NCBI RefSeq assembly: GCF_000470315.2
Contig: NZ_CBRF02000035.1
Location: 1-50,282, forward strand
DNA: 50,282 nt
Reading direction: 5' to 3'
Origin: Psychromonas sp. SP041
GTDB taxonomy: Bacteria > Pseudomonadota > Gammaproteobacteria > Enterobacterales > Psychromonadaceae
The translations under genes and the position numbers were made by a program. Under the pieces are notes generated by a model. The model searched no databases, had not been told where the DNA came from, and was given only the letters and a program-made list of their open reading frames with translations. Positions 16,920 through 27,040 of the stretch are shown one piece after another; within the stretch, counting starts at the first letter, position 1, and every line of letters begins with the position of its first letter.

Positions 16920-18114
16920 TGGCCTGTTTTATTTGTTTAACCAAGAACTCTATATCTTGCTTTTGATGATTTACTGTCAATGTCACCCTTAATCTTGCCG
17001 TATTATTAGGTACTGTAGGAGGCCGAATCGCCGTCGTCCAAATACCTGATTTTTTAAGAGTCTGACTGATCGTTATTGCTGTATCACTTGACCCGATCAA
17101 TATAGGTTGAATAGCTGTATTTGAAGGCATTAATGGGAGTTCAAACTTCATTGCTAATAATTTAAAATAAGCAATTAATTCAGATAAGTGGTCGCGGCGC
17201 CATTGTTGTGTTTGTACTATCCGAGCGGACTCCCCGATACAATAAACCATGGCAGGCGGTAATCCTGTAGTGTAGATATAAGGTTTTGAAAAGTTTGTAA
17301 TATAATCTATTAACTGACTAGAACCAGAAACAAATGCACCACCAATACCTAATGCTTTACCAAAGGTCGACATATAAATATCAATATCGTTATTGTTAAT
17401 ATTTTGGGCTGATACGCTGCCTGTCCCCTCTTTCCCTAAAACACCTAAGCCATGCGCATCATCAATCATTAACCATGCCTGATGAGATTGACATTGTTGT
17501 TGTAATGAATCGATTGGAGCACAATCACCATCCATACTAAACACGCCTTCTGAAATGACCAATTTATTATCGATCTCAGCATTAGCGCTTAAAATAGTCT
17601 GCAAATGTTGCATATTGTTATGTTTAAAGCGTTGCATTTTCACAGGGCTATTTGCCCCTGCTTCCATTAAAGAAGCATGATTTAACTTGTCTTGAATTAA
17701 TAAATCATTTTTAGACAGTAATAATTTTATTATTGCTTGATTAGCTGAATAACCAGAACTGAATAAAGCGATAGACTCAACACCTAACCATTCTTGTAAT
17801 TGCTGAGTAACATCACGGTGAACCTGATTATATCCAGTCACTAAGTATGAGCCTCCGCTACCGATACCAAATAAATCAGCCCCTTTTTTCCATGCATTAA
17901 CTAAAGCAGGATCTGACGCTAATCCAAGGTAATCATTGCTTGAAAAATTAAGGTATTGCTTTCCATTAACGTCAATATAGCGAGATTGCTTACCATTAAT
18001 AGGAACAGAAGAACGATATAAATGTTGTGACTTTCGCTGTTCGAGTTGATCATTAATAAAAGCGAAAGGTTTAATAGGCATATTTTCTATCTTATTGTTC
18101 ATCGCTTTCATCAC
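16897..18114 (-). CDS. bioF: 8-amino-7-oxononanoate synthase
   Basis: This 405-residue PLP enzyme of the alpha-oxoamine synthase family condenses pimeloyl-ACP with alanine. Visible are FSSNDYLGLA, GSGGSYLVTGY, the DDAHGLGVLG stretch that binds PLP and the Schiff-base lysine in STFGKALGIGGAF. The C-terminal half includes IRPPTVPNNTARLRVTL, typical of BioF. The first 12 residues are weakly supported, since the start could also be at the second or third Met. It is second in the operon, 17 bp after bioB. Confidence 0.96.
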   Translation of the reverse strand: MMKAMNNKIENMPIKPFAFINDQLEQRKSQHLYRSSVPINGKQSRYIDVNGKQYLNFSSNDYLGLASDPALVNAWKKGADLFGIGSGGSYLVTGYNQVHRDVTQQLQEWLGVESIALFSSGYSANQAIIKLLLSKNDLLIQDKLNHASLMEAGANSPVKMQRFKHNNMQHLQTILSANAEIDNKLVISEGVFSMDGDCAPIDSLQQQCQSHQAWLMIDDAHGLGVLGKEGTGSVSAQNINNNDIDIYMSTFGKALGIGGAFVSGSSQLIDYITNFSKPYIYTTGLPPAMVYCIGESARIVQTQQWRRDHLSELIAYFKLLAMKFELPLMPSNTAIQPILIGSSDTAITISQTLKKSGIWTTAIRPPTVPNNTARLRVTLTVNHQKQDIEFLVKQIKQAIDANLDQ

Positions 18115-18131
18115 TGTAATAAAGGTTATGG

Positions 18132-19259
18132 CTAGAGCTGACTTGTTGCATCATAAAAAAGTTCGTCTTTTTCTGCATGGCGTACTATTGCAGCATCGAC
18201 TTTCTTTTCAGTTTCGTAAGGAGAAAAATTAATTTCTTCTTTATTAATGCCTAATTTATTAAATAAACGCATATCTGAATTTTCGTCAGGATTAGCGGTG
18301 GTTAATAATTTACAACCGTAAAAAATGGAGTTTGCACCCGCCATAAAACAGAGCGCTTGTGTTTGCTCTGACATATCCTCACGTCCAGCAGATAACCGAA
18401 CATGCGATTTAGGCATTAAAATACGTGCGATAGCGATTGTTTTAATAAATTCAAAATCATCGAGATCATCTACATTTTCTAAAGGAGTCCCTTTTACCTT
18501 AACTAATTTGTTAATAGGCACACTTTCAGGCTGCGCTGGCATATTGGCTAATTGAACTAATAATCCAGAACGGTCTTTACCTTCTTCACCTAATCCTACA
18601 ATGCCGCCACTACATACTTTCATGCCAGCACTACGAACATTATCTAGGGTATCCAGTCTTTCTTGATACGAACGGGTAGTAATAATTTCACCGTAATACT
18701 CAGGTGACGTATCTAAGTTATGGTTGTAGTAATCTAAACCCGCATTAGATAATTGCTGAGCTTGATGATCATCAAGCGAACCTAAAGTCATACATGACTC
18801 TAGCCCTAATGATTTAACTTCTTTTATCATTTCAACTAGATAAGGCATATCTCTTTGTTTTGGATTTTTCCAAGCCGCCCCCATACAGAAACGAGTTGAA
18901 CCGGTTGCTTTAGCATCTTTAGCCGCTTTAATCACCTTCTCAACTTCCATTAACGTTTCTTTTTCAAGACCCGTATCATAACGCGCACTTTGTGGACAAT
19001 ATTTACAGTCTTCTGGGCAAGCACCGGTTTTTATAGATAACAATGTGCTGACTTGCACTTGATTATTAGGAAAATTCGCACGATGTACCGTTTGTGCTTG
19101 AAACATTAAATCCATAAACGGTAACGCAAATAAGGCATTCACCTCTGTCACCGTCCAATCACGTCTAACTTGCGAGTTATTAACTATGCTCTCAGGCATA
19201 GTACTTGCCATTACATTTGACGTAGTGCTTGTTGTTGTCTTTTGCATCGTATTTAACAT
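18132..19259 (-). CDS. bioB: Biotin synthase
   Basis: This 375-residue radical-SAM enzyme inserts sulfur into dethiobiotin. The radical-SAM cluster site is CPEDCKYC, the second [2Fe-2S] site uses downstream cysteines in [16 protein letters not shown] and [11 protein letters not shown], and LSAGREDM carries the conserved Arg ligand. Compared with E. coli BioB it has about 25 extra N-terminal residues rich in Ser and Thr. Internal Met codons at residues 5, 17 and 21 could be the true start, but AGG precedes the first ATG at a usable distance. It is the first gene of bioBFCD, divergent from bioA across a 48-bp dyad. Confidence 0.97.
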   Translation of the reverse strand: MLNTMQKTTTSTTSNVMASTMPESIVNNSQVRRDWTVTEVNALFALPFMDLMFQAQTVHRANFPNNQVQVSTLLSIKTGACPEDCKYCPQSARYDTGLEKETLMEVEKVIKAAKDAKATGSTRFCMGAAWKNPKQRDMPYLVEMIKEVKSLGLESCMTLGSLDDHQAQQLSNAGLDYYNHNLDTSPEYYGEIITTRSYQERLDTLDNVRSAGMKVCSGGIVGLGEEGKDRSGLLVQLANMPAQPESVPINKLVKVKGTPLENVDDLDDFEFIKTIAIARILMPKSHVRLSAGREDMSEQTQALCFMAGANSIFYGCKLLTTANPDENSDMRLFNKLGINKEEINFSPYETEKKVDAAIVRHAEKDELFYDATSQL

Positions 19260-19286
19260 TATCTAATAACCTAGCTTGAAAAGTAT

Positions 19287-19334
19287 TTGGTTAGTTTAAT
19301 GTTGAAAGATACACTGTCAACTTAAAATAACCAA
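19287..19334. promoter_or_regulatory. 48-bp dyad between bioB and bioA (candidate biotin operator)
   Basis: Arms 19287-19305 and 19317-19334 are inverted copies apart from one mismatch and one single-base gap, with an 11-bp centre. The outer words are TTGGTTA and TAACCAA. In E. coli the divergent bioA/bioBFCD promoters overlap an operator bound by the BirA repressor, with TTGTAAACC/GGTTTACAA arms. This dyad has the same place and symmetry but not those words, so BirA binding is inference. Confidence 0.6.
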
Positions 19335-19357
19335 TTAACTTTACATGTGATTATAAA

Positions 19358-20656
19358 ATGAACAATGAAAATATATTAAGTACTAAAATCGATTTGTCTT
19401 ACGATAAACAACACATTTGGCATCCTTATACATCAATGACGGCACCTATTCCTTGTTATCCTGTGGAAAGTGCGGATGGATGTTTAATCTCTTTACAATC
19501 TGGTGAAACATTAATAGATGGCATGTCATCTTGGTGGGCTTGCTTATTTGGTTATAACGTAAAAGAGTTGAATAAAGCAGCAACTGATCAGCTGTCTAAA
19601 ATGTCGCATATTATGTTTGGTGGTTTAACTCATCAACCCGCTGTTGATCTTGCTAAAACATTAGTAGAAATAACACCCAAAGGATTAGATAAAGTATTCT
19701 TTAGCGATTCAGGGAGCGTGGCGGTAGAAGTGGCAATGAAAATGGCACTTCAGTATTGGCAGTCATTAGGTAAAAACAAAACAAAGTTTGTAGCACTAAA
19801 AAAGGGATATCACGGTGATACCTTTGCAGCCATGAGTGTCACTGATCCAGAAGGGTCTATGCATTCGCTTTATCAAGATTTTGTAGCAAAAAATTTCTTT
19901 ACCGAACAACCTAACATCACATTTGATCAACCTTGGCATGAGAATGCCATGGATGATTTAACACAACTATTAAAAGAACATCATACTCAAATAGCAGCGT
20001 TAATTTTAGAACCTATTGTTCAAGGTGCTGGTGGAATGTATTTTTATCACCCAAACTACCTAAAAGCAGCTCGGGCATTATGTGATGAATACGGTGTGTT
20101 ATTAATCGCTGATGAAATCGCTACCGGCTTTGGCCGAACAGGGAAATTATTTGCTTGTGAACACGCGAATATTAGTCCTGATATATTATGTTTAGGTAAA
20201 GCAATAACGGGTGGTTATATGAGTTTTGCAGCAACATTAACCACAACACATGTTGCAAAAACCATTAGTGAGGGTAAAGCGGGTGTCTTTATGCACGGCC
20301 CTACTTTCATGGGTAATGCGTTGGCCTGTGCAGTCGCAAATGCAAATTTAAAAATGTTATTAACAATAAATTGGCAACAATTAGTCTCTACCCTATCAGA
20401 GCAATTACAGAACCAACTTAGTCGTTGCAAAACATTACCTAGTGTAAATTCAGTGAGAGTGTTAGGTGCGATTGGCGTTGTTGAATTAAATCAAGCTGTG
20501 AATATGGTGGAGATACAAAAACAGTTTGTAGACTTAGGGGTATGGATCCGCCCTTTTGGTAAATTAATATATTTGATGCCACCTTACATTGCATCAGAAC
20601 AACAAATAAACAAATTATGTGATGCCATTTACCAAGTGTGCAAAACCATGGACTAA
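19358..20656 (+). CDS. bioA: Adenosylmethionine-8-amino-7-oxononanoate aminotransferase
   Basis: This 432-residue class III aminotransferase uses SAM as amino donor to make 7,8-diaminopelargonate. It has HIWHPYTSM near the N-terminus, SSWWACLFGYN, FFSDSGSVAVEVAMKMA, LIADEIATGFGRTG (PLP-binding Asp) and the Schiff-base lysine in LCLGKAITGGYMS. Length and motifs match E. coli BioA. It is transcribed away from bioBFCD and completes the four late steps of biotin synthesis here. No terminator is obvious downstream. Confidence 0.97.
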   Translation: MNNENILSTKIDLSYDKQHIWHPYTSMTAPIPCYPVESADGCLISLQSGETLIDGMSSWWACLFGYNVKELNKAATDQLSKMSHIMFGGLTHQPAVDLAKTLVEITPKGLDKVFFSDSGSVAVEVAMKMALQYWQSLGKNKTKFVALKKGYHGDTFAAMSVTDPEGSMHSLYQDFVAKNFFTEQPNITFDQPWHENAMDDLTQLLKEHHTQIAALILEPIVQGAGGMYFYHPNYLKAARALCDEYGVLLIADEIATGFGRTGKLFACEHANISPDILCLGKAITGGYMSFAATLTTTHVAKTISEGKAGVFMHGPTFMGNALACAVANANLKMLLTINWQQLVSTLSEQLQNQLSRCKTLPSVNSVRVLGAIGVVELNQAVNMVEIQKQFVDLGVWIRPFGKLIYLMPPYIASEQQINKLCDAIYQVCKTMD

Positions 20657-20887
20657 CCACTCCAATCCTATATTTCAAGTGACGTTTGTTAGTTAAAATA
20701 CAGTGGTAAAACCCGTGTTACACACTACACCGACGAAAGCTTAAGATTATATACACGATTAAAGGTCAATAGTGCCATTAATATAGAATGAGAGGCTTGT
20801 ATCTAAATCTGTCCGAGGTAATATATGCAGCTATCAATATTTTTAGTATAAAACAGTTAAGACTGTGATTATGGAGCACTATTTAAG

Positions 20888-22288
20888 ATGTCAAAAACAC
20901 TCATTGTTGATATTTTCAACAGCAAATTTGCATTAGGCAGCCAAGTAACAGTAAAAGGTTGGATCCGCACTCGACGTGATTCAAAAGCTGGCATCTCTTT
21001 TCTAAATATTTATGACGGTTCATGCTTCGATCCTATTCAAGCTGTTGTCCCTTCAGAATTAGAAAATTATACTGCTGATGTATTAAATTTATCAGCGGGT
21101 TGTAGCGTTGCCGTTACTGGTGAATTAGTTGAAAGCCCAGGAAAAGGCCAACAGTTTGAGCTACAAGCAACATCAGTAGTAGTGCATGGTTTTGTACAAG
21201 ACCCAGATACTTACCCAATGTCAGCTAAGCGACATAGTATTGAATACATGCGTGAACATGCTCACCTTCGTCCTCGTACTAACATGTTTGGTGCAGTAAC
21301 ACGTGTTCGTAACTGTTTATCACATGCTATTCATAACTTCTTTTATGAACGTGGATTTAACTGGATCAGCACGCCAATCATTACAGGTAGTGACTGTGAA
21401 GGTGCTGGTGAAATGTTCCAAGTTAGTACATTAGATATGGAAAACTTACCGCTCAACGCTGAAGGTAAAGTAGATTACAAAAAAGACTTCTTCGGTAAAG
21501 AAACATTCTTAACGGTTTCTGGTCAATTAAATGCTGAAACGTATGCTTGTGCATTAAGTAATGTTTACACGTTTGGTCCTACATTCCGTGCAGAAAATTC
21601 AAATACAACACGTCACTTAGCTGAATTCTGGATGGTTGAACCTGAAATTGCTTTTGCTGATTTATCAGATGCTGCACAATTAGCTGAAGATATGTTGAAA
21701 TATGTATTTAACGCCGTATTAACTGAACGTGCAGATGATATGGCGTTCTTTGCAGAACGTGTCGATAAAGAAGCAATTACACGATTACAAAACATGGTTA
21801 ACTCTGAGTTTGTTCGCATGGATTACACCGATGCCATTGATATTCTACAAAAATGTGACAAAACATTTGAATACCCTGTTGAATGGGGTGTAGATTTACA
21901 ATCTGAGCATGAACGTTACCTAGCTGAAGAGCATGTTGGCGCACCGATTATCCTACAAAATTACCCTAAAGATATTAAAGCTTTCTACATGAAATTAAAT
22001 GCAGATGGTAAAACAGTAGCGGCAATGGATGTATTAGCGCCAGGTATCGGTGAAATCATCGGTGGTAGTCAACGTGAAGAAGACTTAGTCGCTTTAGATA
22101 AACGCCTTGAAGAAATGGGCTTAGATAAAGAAGATTACAGCTGGTACCGTGATTTACGTAAATACGGAACAGTACCTCATGCTGGATTTGGTCTTGGTTT
22201 TGAGCGTCTAGTTTCTTATGTAACAGGTGTACAAAACATCCGTGATGTAATTGCATTCCCTCGTGCTCCAGGTACTGCTGAATTTTAA
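20888..22288 (+). CDS. asnS: Asparaginyl-tRNA synthetase
   Basis: This 466-residue class IIb synthetase charges tRNA-Asn. An OB-fold anticodon-binding domain (about 15-110, [26 protein letters not shown]) precedes the catalytic domain with motif 2 ([25 protein letters not shown]) and motif 3 ([15 protein letters not shown]). Length equals the E. coli enzyme. A strong terminator follows. Confidence 0.98.
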   Translation: MSKTLIVDIFNSKFALGSQVTVKGWIRTRRDSKAGISFLNIYDGSCFDPIQAVVPSELENYTADVLNLSAGCSVAVTGELVESPGKGQQFELQATSVVVHGFVQDPDTYPMSAKRHSIEYMREHAHLRPRTNMFGAVTRVRNCLSHAIHNFFYERGFNWISTPIITGSDCEGAGEMFQVSTLDMENLPLNAEGKVDYKKDFFGKETFLTVSGQLNAETYACALSNVYTFGPTFRAENSNTTRHLAEFWMVEPEIAFADLSDAAQLAEDMLKYVFNAVLTERADDMAFFAERVDKEAITRLQNMVNSEFVRMDYTDAIDILQKCDKTFEYPVEWGVDLQSEHERYLAEEHVGAPIILQNYPKDIKAFYMKLNADGKTVAAMDVLAPGIGEIIGGSQREEDLVALDKRLEEMGLDKEDYSWYRDLRKYGTVPHAGFGLGFERLVSYVTGVQNIRDVIAFPRAPGTAEF

Positions 22289-22387
22289 AGTTTGAAGATT
22301 AAAAGTGACTTATTAACTGTTCTATTGATTGAATTATCAACTGAGCGATCAATGATTGAATAACTTTTATTTTTTAACTTTAGAAAT

Positions 22388-22419
22388 CAAAAAAACCAGC
22401 TTCTCGCTGGTTTTTTTAT
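22388..22419 (+). terminator. Terminator after asnS
   Basis: Stem AAACCAGC / GCTGGTTT with loop TTCTC and a run of seven Ts. The repeat copy starts about 10 bp later. Confidence 0.9.
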
Positions 22420-22429
22420 GTTTCTTTTT

Positions 22430-22585
22430 TAATACCGATTACATTAAATATGTTATCTAAATTTTTCGCTGTAAAAACAGTTCAATTCAGACGTAAATGA
22501 CTGTTCCCTTTACGAAATTTACAACGAGAAAGTGGACTGTTTTAACAAAAAAAATAGATAAGCTATTTATTGTGATGGGTATAAT
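22430..22585 (+). repeat. Dispersed repeat copy B, with both ends
   Basis: Imperfect terminal inverted repeats of about 36 bp: the left end AATACCGATTACATTAAATA (continuing TGTTATCTAAATTTTT) faces a right end whose reverse complement starts ATTATACCCATCACAATAAA. The centre has GACTGTTCCCTTTACGAAAT, ACAACGAGAAAGTGGACTG and TTTTAACA, shared with copies A, C and D. Compared with copy D about 75 bp of the central part, including its internal hairpin, is missing. Confidence 0.85.
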
Positions 22586-22814
22586 TTACCTTAAATTTGT
22601 ACTGCCACCTTCGATACCACGACGTCAAAGTATCTGACTCGTCACTTCTCTTCATTGAATCGATCGATGTTATTAGATTAAAGAATATTAATCTATTTCA
22701 TTAATGTACAACCCTCATTCCGATATGATTAAACAAAGTTGATTATTAAACAAAAGTAGATGATTAAACTAGTGCATTCGTTCTTTATCGATCATCATTT
22801 TATAGTGACTCTTC

Positions 22815-22843
22815 TTTATTTATTTATTTATTTATTTATTTAT
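22815..22843. repeat. TTTA tetranucleotide microsatellite
   Basis: About seven uninterrupted TTTA units (29 bp). It lies between convergent genes, far from any start codon. Confidence 0.95.
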
Positions 22844-22880
22844 CAAGCATTGGGTCAACAGCTTATTAAATGACAGATAC

Positions 22881-22908
22881 AAAAAAGCACAACCTGAGCT
22901 GTGCTTTT
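22881..22908 (-). terminator. Terminator after purF
   Basis: Nine-base perfect arms AAAAGCACA / TGTGCTTTT with an 8-nt loop and, on the minus strand, a run of six Ts, 21 bp past the purF stop. Confidence 0.9.
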
Positions 22909-22928
22909 CATAAAACGATAAGGCTAAA

Positions 22929-24443
22929 TTATGATTCGTTATACATCTCTAAATTAGCAATTTCTTCTTTTTGAATTTGTACTTTTTTAGCATCTTCACT
23001 ACGTAGGCTTGCTAAATAATCAAAGTATTCTTTGTTGATACCAGGCGTGACGTATTTACCGTCAAAAACTGAACATTCAAACTCTTTGATTGCAGGATTT
23101 TGTTTACCAACTGCATCTTTTAAATCTTGTAGATCTTGGAAAATCAGCTTATCAGTACCGATGCAATCACTGATTTGTTCAGCGTTACGACCATGTGCAA
23201 TCAACTCTTCCGGTGTTGGCATATCAATACCATACACATTTGGGTGACGTACTTCTGGTGCCGCTGACGCTAAATAAACTTTCTTAGCACCAGCTTCTCT
23301 TACCATTTCAATAATCTGTTCCGATGTTGTACCACGTACAATAGAGTCATCAACTAACAGTACATTTTTACCTTTAAACTCAGCAGAGATTGGGTTCAAT
23401 TTACGACGTACTGATTTACGACGTTGAGTTTGCCCTGGCATGATAAAAGTACGACCGATGTAGCGATTTTTTACAAAACCTTGACGGTACGGAAGGCCCA
23501 ATTCAACAGAAATTTCTAATGCAATATCATTTGACGTTTCTGGAATAGGAATAACCGCATCGATCTCTAAATCAGACCATTCACGTTTAATTTTAGCACC
23601 TAATTTACGGCCCATTTCTAAACGTGCTTCATATACCGAAATACCATTTAATGTTGAATCAGGACGAGCAAAGTAAACGTACTCAAAGATACAAGGCGTT
23701 AATGATGTTTTTTCAGCACATTGTTGCGTAAATAATTTTCTATTTTCTGTAATGTATACCGCTTCACCCGGTTCAACATCACGTAGAAATCTAAACCCAA
23801 TAGTATCAAGTCCAACACTTTCTGAGGCAACGATATACTCGATATCACCTTCGTCAGTTTGGCGAGAGCCAAGCACTAAAGGACGAATACCATCAGGGTC
23901 ACGAAAAGCAATTAAACCATGATCAATGATCAATGCAGTTACGGCATAAGCACCGCTAATTTGTTTATGCACTTCAGCGATAGCATGGAAAATATCGTCT
24001 GGTGATAAGTGATCCGTTTTTGTTTTACCTAATTCAGCAGCCAATGTGTTTAATAGCAGCTCAGAATCTGAAGTGGTATTGATATGACGGCGAGATTTAA
24101 CTAATGCAGCACGTAGGTCTTTTGCATTCGTTAAGTTACCGTTATGCGCTAATGAGATACCCCAAGGTGAATTAACATAGAATGGTTGAGCTTCAGCAGC
24201 ACTAGAGCTACCTGCAGTAGGATAACGAACGTGGCCAATACCACTGTTACCTTTTAAACGTTGCATATGTTTAGTTTCAAAAACATCTTTCACTAAACCG
24301 TTTGCTTTACGTTGTTTAAAGTTACCATTGTAAGTTGTCACAATACCAGCGGCATCTTGTCCACGGTGTTGTAAAACGGTCAACGCATCATAAATACTTT
24401 GATTGACAGGAGTTGAACCAACTATACCCACTATTCCACACAT
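22929..24443 (-). CDS. purF: Amidophosphoribosyltransferase
   Basis: This 504-residue enzyme makes phosphoribosylamine from PRPP and glutamine, the first step of purine synthesis. Cys2 in MCGIVGIVG is the glutaminase nucleophile (after Met removal). The PRPP site is [17 protein letters not shown]. No Fe-S propeptide is present, so this is the E. coli type. It is last in truA-folC-dedD-cvpA-purF, separated from cvpA by an attenuator-like hairpin. Confidence 0.98.
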   Translation of the reverse strand: MCGIVGIVGSTPVNQSIYDALTVLQHRGQDAAGIVTTYNGNFKQRKANGLVKDVFETKHMQRLKGNSGIGHVRYPTAGSSSAAEAQPFYVNSPWGISLAHNGNLTNAKDLRAALVKSRRHINTTSDSELLLNTLAAELGKTKTDHLSPDDIFHAIAEVHKQISGAYAVTALIIDHGLIAFRDPDGIRPLVLGSRQTDEGDIEYIVASESVGLDTIGFRFLRDVEPGEAVYITENRKLFTQQCAEKTSLTPCIFEYVYFARPDSTLNGISVYEARLEMGRKLGAKIKREWSDLEIDAVIPIPETSNDIALEISVELGLPYRQGFVKNRYIGRTFIMPGQTQRRKSVRRKLNPISAEFKGKNVLLVDDSIVRGTTSEQIIEMVREAGAKKVYLASAAPEVRHPNVYGIDMPTPEELIAHGRNAEQISDCIGTDKLIFQDLQDLKDAVGKQNPAIKEFECSVFDGKYVTPGINKEYFDYLASLRSEDAKKVQIQKEEIANLEMYNES

Positions 24444-24477
24444 AAATTAAAGCCTTTCTATTTTTAAGAGAGTTCAC

Positions 24478-24503
24478 AAAAAAGCACAAACAAATGTGCT
24501 TTT
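24478..24503 (-). terminator. Hairpin with T-run between cvpA and purF
   Basis: Nine-base arms AAAAGCACA / TGTGCTTTT, followed by a run of Ts on the minus strand. Inside the presumed operon, it could act as a partial terminator or mean that purF has its own promoter. Confidence 0.75.
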
Positions 24504-24534
24504 TAATTGAGGACTAATTTTTGCTAATCAACGA

Positions 24535-25038
24535 TTATATCTTGGTTGATTGTATATTTTTTAGAAAGCTTGATGAGCTCTCTAAATGTTCGAAAAACCA
24601 TGTAATGACAATAGCAAAATGAGGAGGTAATTGAGCCTCTTTCCACCATAGTGTTTCTTCGAATGAGGTTATGTAGTCAGCGAAAAATAATAATGCACTA
24701 ACAATCAAAATACCGCGTATCGCACCAAAGATAACACCAAGTAACCTATCGGTACCTGATAAACCTGTGACTGCAACAAGACGATTAATAATGTAGTTGA
24801 CGAGAGCGCCAATCAATAATGTAGCGATGAAGAGGATCGCAATAGCTGCACTATTACGTATTTTAAGGTCTTCAATGCCAGTAATGAACTGTGCCATTTC
24901 GGGATAAAAGTTGCTGGCGACAAAAAAGGCAGCGAACCAAGTGACGAGGGAGACAGCTTCTTTAGTGAAGCCTCGGATTAAGCTAATTAATGATGATAAA
25001 CCAATTACACCCAGTATGGCGAAATCAAACCAATTCAT
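24535..25038 (-). CDS. cvpA: CvpA-family inner membrane protein
   Basis: This 167-residue protein has four predicted transmembrane helices and the family opening NWFDFAILGVIGLSSLISLIRGFTKEA. The GTDRLLGVIFGAIRGILIVS segment near 98-117 is the CvpA signature. The name comes from a role in colicin V production in E. coli; wider roles in envelope stress have been proposed. It precedes purF, as in E. coli. Confidence 0.95.
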   Translation of the reverse strand: MNWFDFAILGVIGLSSLISLIRGFTKEAVSLVTWFAAFFVASNFYPEMAQFITGIEDLKIRNSAAIAILFIATLLIGALVNYIINRLVAVTGLSGTDRLLGVIFGAIRGILIVSALLFFADYITSFEETLWWKEAQLPPHFAIVITWFFEHLESSSSFLKNIQSTKI

Positions 25039-25111
25039 ACTATCCCTAAATATTGTAGTGAGTCTTTAACGCGCGCATTCTATCAGAGAATGTTTTAAAA
25101 GGCTTCAAAAA

Positions 25112-25729
25112 CTAAGGTGCAATTGGGTTAAATGGCACTAACTTACCATTTAAACTTGTTAAGCTTTTCAATCTTGGTAGTTTTTCTTCTAATTTTTCTT
25201 TTGATATATCAGGTCCAACAAACACACGAGTCAGTTGTCCATCAATGACTTCTTTAGGAACCGTATGAGCTTGAAAGCCAGCTTTATTCAATTTTTTCAA
25301 TAATGTATTAATATTGGCTTTGTTTTGAAAAGCCCCTAATTGTATCGTCCAAGCAGGGTCATCAAATACAGGGGCTTTAACAGTAACGGGTTTAGGAGTC
25401 GGTGCTGATTTAATTTCTGCTGGTTGTGCTGTTGGTTCGTCTATAACCACTGTTGAAGCGACTTCTTCAACTTTCCAGTCAGAAGTGCTTTCTGTCTCAC
25501 TTTGATCATCACCGTTAGGTTCATTTTCAATAATAAGTTGTTCGTTATTGACTGCAGTTGTTTCAGGGAAAGTTTTAGAGTGTTCTTTTAATTCAGGTTT
25601 AATCGGTGTGGCTACAAATTCTTGTTGGTACGTTGTTTTTTTACCATCAATTAATGACGGTAAAAAAATAACAACAAGTGCAACTAATATTGTGACGCCT
25701 ACTAAACGGTTTTTAAACTGAGAATCCAC
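25112..25729 (-). CDS. dedD: DedD-like SPOR-domain cell division protein
   Basis: This 205-residue bitopic membrane protein has a short cytoplasmic start, one transmembrane helix (about 8-26, LVGVTILVALVVIFLPSLI), a low-complexity periplasmic linker rich in Glu, Pro and Thr, and a C-terminal SPOR domain (about 128-205) opening WTIQLGAFQNKANINTLLKKL. SPOR domains bind denuded septal peptidoglycan. Position between folC and cvpA matches E. coli dedD. Confidence 0.93.
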   Translation of the reverse strand: MDSQFKNRLVGVTILVALVVIFLPSLIDGKKTTYQQEFVATPIKPELKEHSKTFPETTAVNNEQLIIENEPNGDDQSETESTSDWKVEEVASTVVIDEPTAQPAEIKSAPTPKPVTVKAPVFDDPAWTIQLGAFQNKANINTLLKKLNKAGFQAHTVPKEVIDGQLTRVFVGPDISKEKLEEKLPRLKSLTSLNGKLVPFNPIAP

Positions 25730-25742
25730 GTTCTATACCTTG

Positions 25743-27026
25743 CTAATGGGTTAAAATATCTGAAACGGTATGAAAAGAACCGAATACAATCACTATATCA
25801 GATGCATCGCTATTCTTAACTACCTTATCAACTGCACAGGTGACATTTTTATAACAGGTCACAGTATGATCATTATTTAAACTTTTTTTATAAGCTTCTA
25901 AAAGCAGCTCTGCAGAAGCGCCTCTATAACAATTTAGGTCAACAAAACTGTATTCTGAAATGTGTAAATTAATGGCAGACAAAGTGGCAGTCATATCTTT
26001 ATCTGACAACATCCCAACAACGCCATGCACTTTACAGCCCTCACCTTTAGCTTCTTTTAAACGTTTTAATTGAGACGCTAAATATTCTGCGGACTGCGGG
26101 TTATGAGCGACATCGATATAAAGATCGCAATGATAACCTGCTAATGCTTGTAAACGTCCCACTAATGATGCGTTTTCAATAGAGGATATCAATTTTTCAG
26201 GTGCAATATCAATGGATAAAGCTTCGATTACTGCGAGTGCTGTCGATGCGTTTTGCATTGGCATTAATGTTTGCTTAATTGGCGATAATGTTTGTTTACC
26301 ATTCCATGCCCAAGTATTTTCATCAAGTACTTCAAAAGAGAAATCTCGAGAAGCCAATTTTAATTGTGATGAAATAGCAGCAGCATGGTCAATAACTGAT
26401 TGTGGCACATCGAGCTCGCCGCAAATAGCTGGTTTATTTGATCTGAATACACCTGCTTTTTCAAAGCCAATGACTTCTCTATCGCTGCCAAGCCAATCAA
26501 TATGATCGATACCAATCGTTGTCACTACACTAATATCCGACTCAACCATATTGGTTGCATCTAAGCGTCCACCTAATCCCACTTCTAATAAAATATAATC
26601 ACATTGCTGTTGTTGTAAAAGATATAAACACGCTAATGTTGCGTATTCAAAATAACTCAGAGAGATATCAAGACGTGCTTTTTCAATAACAGCAAACGCT
26701 TCGCAATGTCGTTGATCATCAAGTTCACGAAAGTTAATACGAAGACGTTCATTATAACGGTGAATATGAGGTGAACTGTAAACACCCACTTTGAAACCTG
26801 CATCAATCAATATTTTTTCTAAGTAAGCACAAGTCGTTCCTTTACCATTAGTACCGGCGACTGTGATGACTTTAGCATCGAAATTAATTAGATTTAAACG
26901 CTTACCGACTTCAGTGATTCGTTTTAATCCTAATTCAATAACATTAGGATGTAATTGCTCTAGGTGCTTTAACCAAGTCGTTAAATCATTTGCTGAAAAA
27001 GGGATATTTGATGTTTTAGTTGTCAT
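25743..27026 (-). CDS. folC: Bifunctional dihydrofolate synthase/folylpolyglutamate synthase
   Basis: This 427-residue Mur-ligase-family enzyme adds glutamate to dihydropteroate and extends folate polyglutamates. GTNGKGTTCAYLE is the ATP P-loop, SPHIHRYNERLRIN follows, EVGLGGRLDATN is the metal/ATP region, and DVAHNPQSAEYL is the Mur-type signature in the C-terminal domain. It starts 14 bp after truA; accD, which usually lies here, is absent. Confidence 0.96.
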   Translation of the reverse strand: MTTKTSNIPFSANDLTTWLKHLEQLHPNVIELGLKRITEVGKRLNLINFDAKVITVAGTNGKGTTCAYLEKILIDAGFKVGVYSSPHIHRYNERLRINFRELDDQRHCEAFAVIEKARLDISLSYFEYATLACLYLLQQQQCDYILLEVGLGGRLDATNMVESDISVVTTIGIDHIDWLGSDREVIGFEKAGVFRSNKPAICGELDVPQSVIDHAAAISSQLKLASRDFSFEVLDENTWAWNGKQTLSPIKQTLMPMQNASTALAVIEALSIDIAPEKLISSIENASLVGRLQALAGYHCDLYIDVAHNPQSAEYLASQLKRLKEAKGEGCKVHGVVGMLSDKDMTATLSAINLHISEYSFVDLNCYRGASAELLLEAYKKSLNNDHTVTCYKNVTCAVDKVVKNSDASDIVIVFGSFHTVSDILTH

Positions 27027-27040
27027 AGTGTTTTGTCACA

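Larger units (their letters stand above)
22289..22928. other. Intergenic region between convergent asnS and purF
   Basis: It holds the asnS terminator, a 156-bp copy of the dispersed repeat (22430-22585), a TTTA microsatellite (22815-22843) and the purF terminator (22881-22908). I see no coding frame. Confidence 0.75.

Noticed and set aside
22815..22843. TTTA microsatellite as a phase-variation switch
   Set aside because: It lies between convergent genes and is not near any start codon or promoter.
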